64,000 nt of DNA from Ooceraea biroi (taxonomy: Eukaryota; Arthropoda; Insecta; Hymenoptera; Formicidae): NCBI RefSeq assembly GCF_003672135.1, contig NC_039516.1:1736001-1800000 (forward strand). Direction: 5' to 3'. Of the stretch, positions 62,213-64,000 are shown piece after piece. The notes beneath the pieces were generated by a model. The model was not told the DNA's origin. It made no database searches and was given only the letters and a program-made list of their open reading frames with translations. The translations under genes and the position numbers were made by a program. How positions within the stretch are numbered: the first letter of the stretch is position 1; every line of letters begins with the position of its first letter.

Positions 62213-64000
62213 GTATGACCTACCCCCACGTATCACGGATTCAAATCGCGCCTCCATTATCATGAATGAGCATCGGGATTGTTTCGTTTGTTTACAGGAT
62301 CCAAATTCGAGCGCATCGCGGTTACGCCGGTTGCAATTTCCGAGCAGCGGTTTCGGCAGCCTATTTACGCACGGTTCTCCTGATAACTGGCAGACACGTC
62401 AGTGCGTATTGTTCCCCGAGCCCGTCTTGCTGTTTGTCGCGAGGGACACTACCATTGTTCCCGCACGTAATTGTTTCGGGGTAACTTTACTTTTTTCGAT
62501 CCTTCCTCAACTTCCGGCTGTTCCTCCCCGGCGATGGTTTGTTTGCCCGCTTCCTCCAGCATCCGTTTCAACCCTCTCTATTTTTCACGTCTCTCTTTTC
62601 CACTGACGCGGCACACGTTGAAAAGAGGGTGGTCGCTCCATTTTGCGGATCCGCACCGAAAACCGCAGTCGTTCCGGGGGGATGGAAACCGGCGAGCGAG
62701 GGGCCTCGCCCTCCACCACGGGCCCTGCGGGGCCGAAATTGCTCAGGTACAGAGTTGATTACGCGGGAGTGGCAATTTTGAGTCGTAAATGGGGAGGCCT
62801 TTTAGGGGATGCTTTCTGGAATAACGTGTTTCTCTCCGCTATCTGTAACATGAAAACTGGATTAGATAACGCTAATAATAATAATAATAATAGACGCGTT
62901 TATCTCTGAAACTAACACAAGATGAATCTAAATACGAGTAAACTGTAAAATATAAAATATAAAACATCAAATATATAATGATGTAAAAAATAGATAGGCT
63001 CAGAATAAAGCTTAATCTTTGATAATATTACCCATATTTATATCATCAAGTTCTCATCCCGTCATATTCTCTTTTTGTTTTTATTGAACGTGTCCAGTTA
63101 TAGCTAAATGCAATAATAAATAGCGATTTGACCCTCTCACATTCATTTTTACATTCGTGGCGAAATTCTTTGAGACTTTCCTCCTTCTTTCGAGCTACTT
63201 GCGATATCGATTAGCGAATTACTGGTAATTTCTATGCGAACGGCTGGACGGTTTGCTCGTAAATATCACGGCCGTCCACCGAGAGGGAGTTCCGACGAGA
63301 GAGGTAGAGGGTGACGGCGGCAGGGGGTGGTAGTACAGGAGGAGGAAGAGGACGGTAGGAGAGAGAACGCGACGTCGCACCGAACCCTCTGTAGCGGGCC
63401 CTCGTGAATTATTTCGTTCCCCACCCTGTCGACGTTGGTAGTTCAGGTGTATTCGGGATTAATTAGCGTGTGCGTGCACGCACGCGTAGCTTGGGTTGAT
63501 CGGCGGTCACTAAGGGGAACGCTAATTGCAGATACGACTTTTTTAACGTGCACTTCCGTTCGGGGCAATCGTCACTCTCCGCCTCGTTTTCATAATTAAT
63601 TGTGTACACGTGAGAGTTCTCTCTTTTCTTCTCCCGTTTCTTCGTCAAGAGTTCACCTCGCTGGCTCCGAAGATTAATCAGTACCATCTTCCAAGAACGT
63701 AGGGAATATCGCTTCTCCTTCGTAGTACAAATATTAGTCATAAGATTTCAACTAGGAATTTCCATCTCGATTCTGAGAGTACAGCCACCGGTCGAGGCAC
63801 CAACAATAGGTTCGCGTAATCTGATAATCGATACGCGTGGGACGCGACTTATTTCGATCTCCTGGAAAACGAAATTGTCAAGAATTTGCTGGTTATCCTG
63901 AAAAATTACACTGTTTTCGTAGCTTCAGGTCTTCGCGGTATTTCCACCGGCAAGATTATACGCCTCATTCGCTCGCTGCTTAAATTACATGTGTAATTTC

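Larger units (their letters stand above)
60911..64000. other. GC-rich end of window, no firmly supported gene
   Basis: CpG-rich sequence with a long CT tract (61437-61481) and an AAT run (62873-62891). Long frames at 61125-61949 (+) are low-complexity translations of CT repeats. A possible small ATG-containing exon at 62150 is listed separately. The last kilobase holds nothing recognisable. Confidence 0.4.

Noticed and set aside
1..64000. Intronic or downstream microRNA genes
   Set aside because: I looked for mature sequences of common insect microRNAs from memory (for example let-7, bantam, miR-1, -8, -9, -184, -276, -375) and found no match with a supporting hairpin.

Overview
The window is nuclear DNA from an insect, most likely a hymenopteran and perhaps an ant. 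The basis is one clearly recognisable arthropod-type gene, very CpG-rich non-coding DNA, abundant GA/CT, CA and TA microsatellites, and a very long intron. The order-level call rests on remembered protein similarity and base composition, so it is an inference. I see no prokaryotic operon, CRISPR array, phage or plasmid feature.

One protein-coding gene is strongly supported: a complete MEX3 homologue (two KH RNA-binding domains plus a C-terminal RING) on the + strand in two coding exons. Exon 1 (1952-2249) encodes the N-terminus and the start of KH1. A 29,205-base phase-1 intron (2250-31454) follows. Exon 2 (31455-32443) encodes the rest of KH1, KH2, a Ser-rich linker and the RING. The joined frame is 1,287 bases (428 residues plus stop). 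The intron falls directly after the first base of the last codon of the KH1 GxxG loop.

Layout. 1-682 is a CpG-rich upstream flank with an E-box and a CCAAT box. 683-1951 is a probable 5' leader containing no ATG on the + strand, four initiator-like TCAGTC motifs and GA tracts. 2250-31454 is the intron, mostly GC-rich, with microsatellites, one short inverted-repeat element with a TTA target duplication (3874-4010), two AT-rich patches, and an unassigned segment at 15.1-16.1 kb with small GC-rich hairpins and a relic-like reading frame. 32444 onward is the 3' side: the first AATAAA lies 3.8 kb past the stop, and the sequence becomes very AT-rich from about 34.3 kb, with many purine-rich + strand repeats. 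A GC-rich island sits at 44.88-47.2 kb, a probable 368-base terminal-inverted-repeat element at 51509-51876, and GC-rich DNA returns from about 57.5 kb to the end, where no further gene can be supported firmly.

I found no convincing novel biological system. The observations most worth checking are the ATG-free leader, the two small inverted-repeat elements, the 21-base palindrome at 37238, the unassigned 15.1-16.1 kb segment, and the possible very long 3' UTR.
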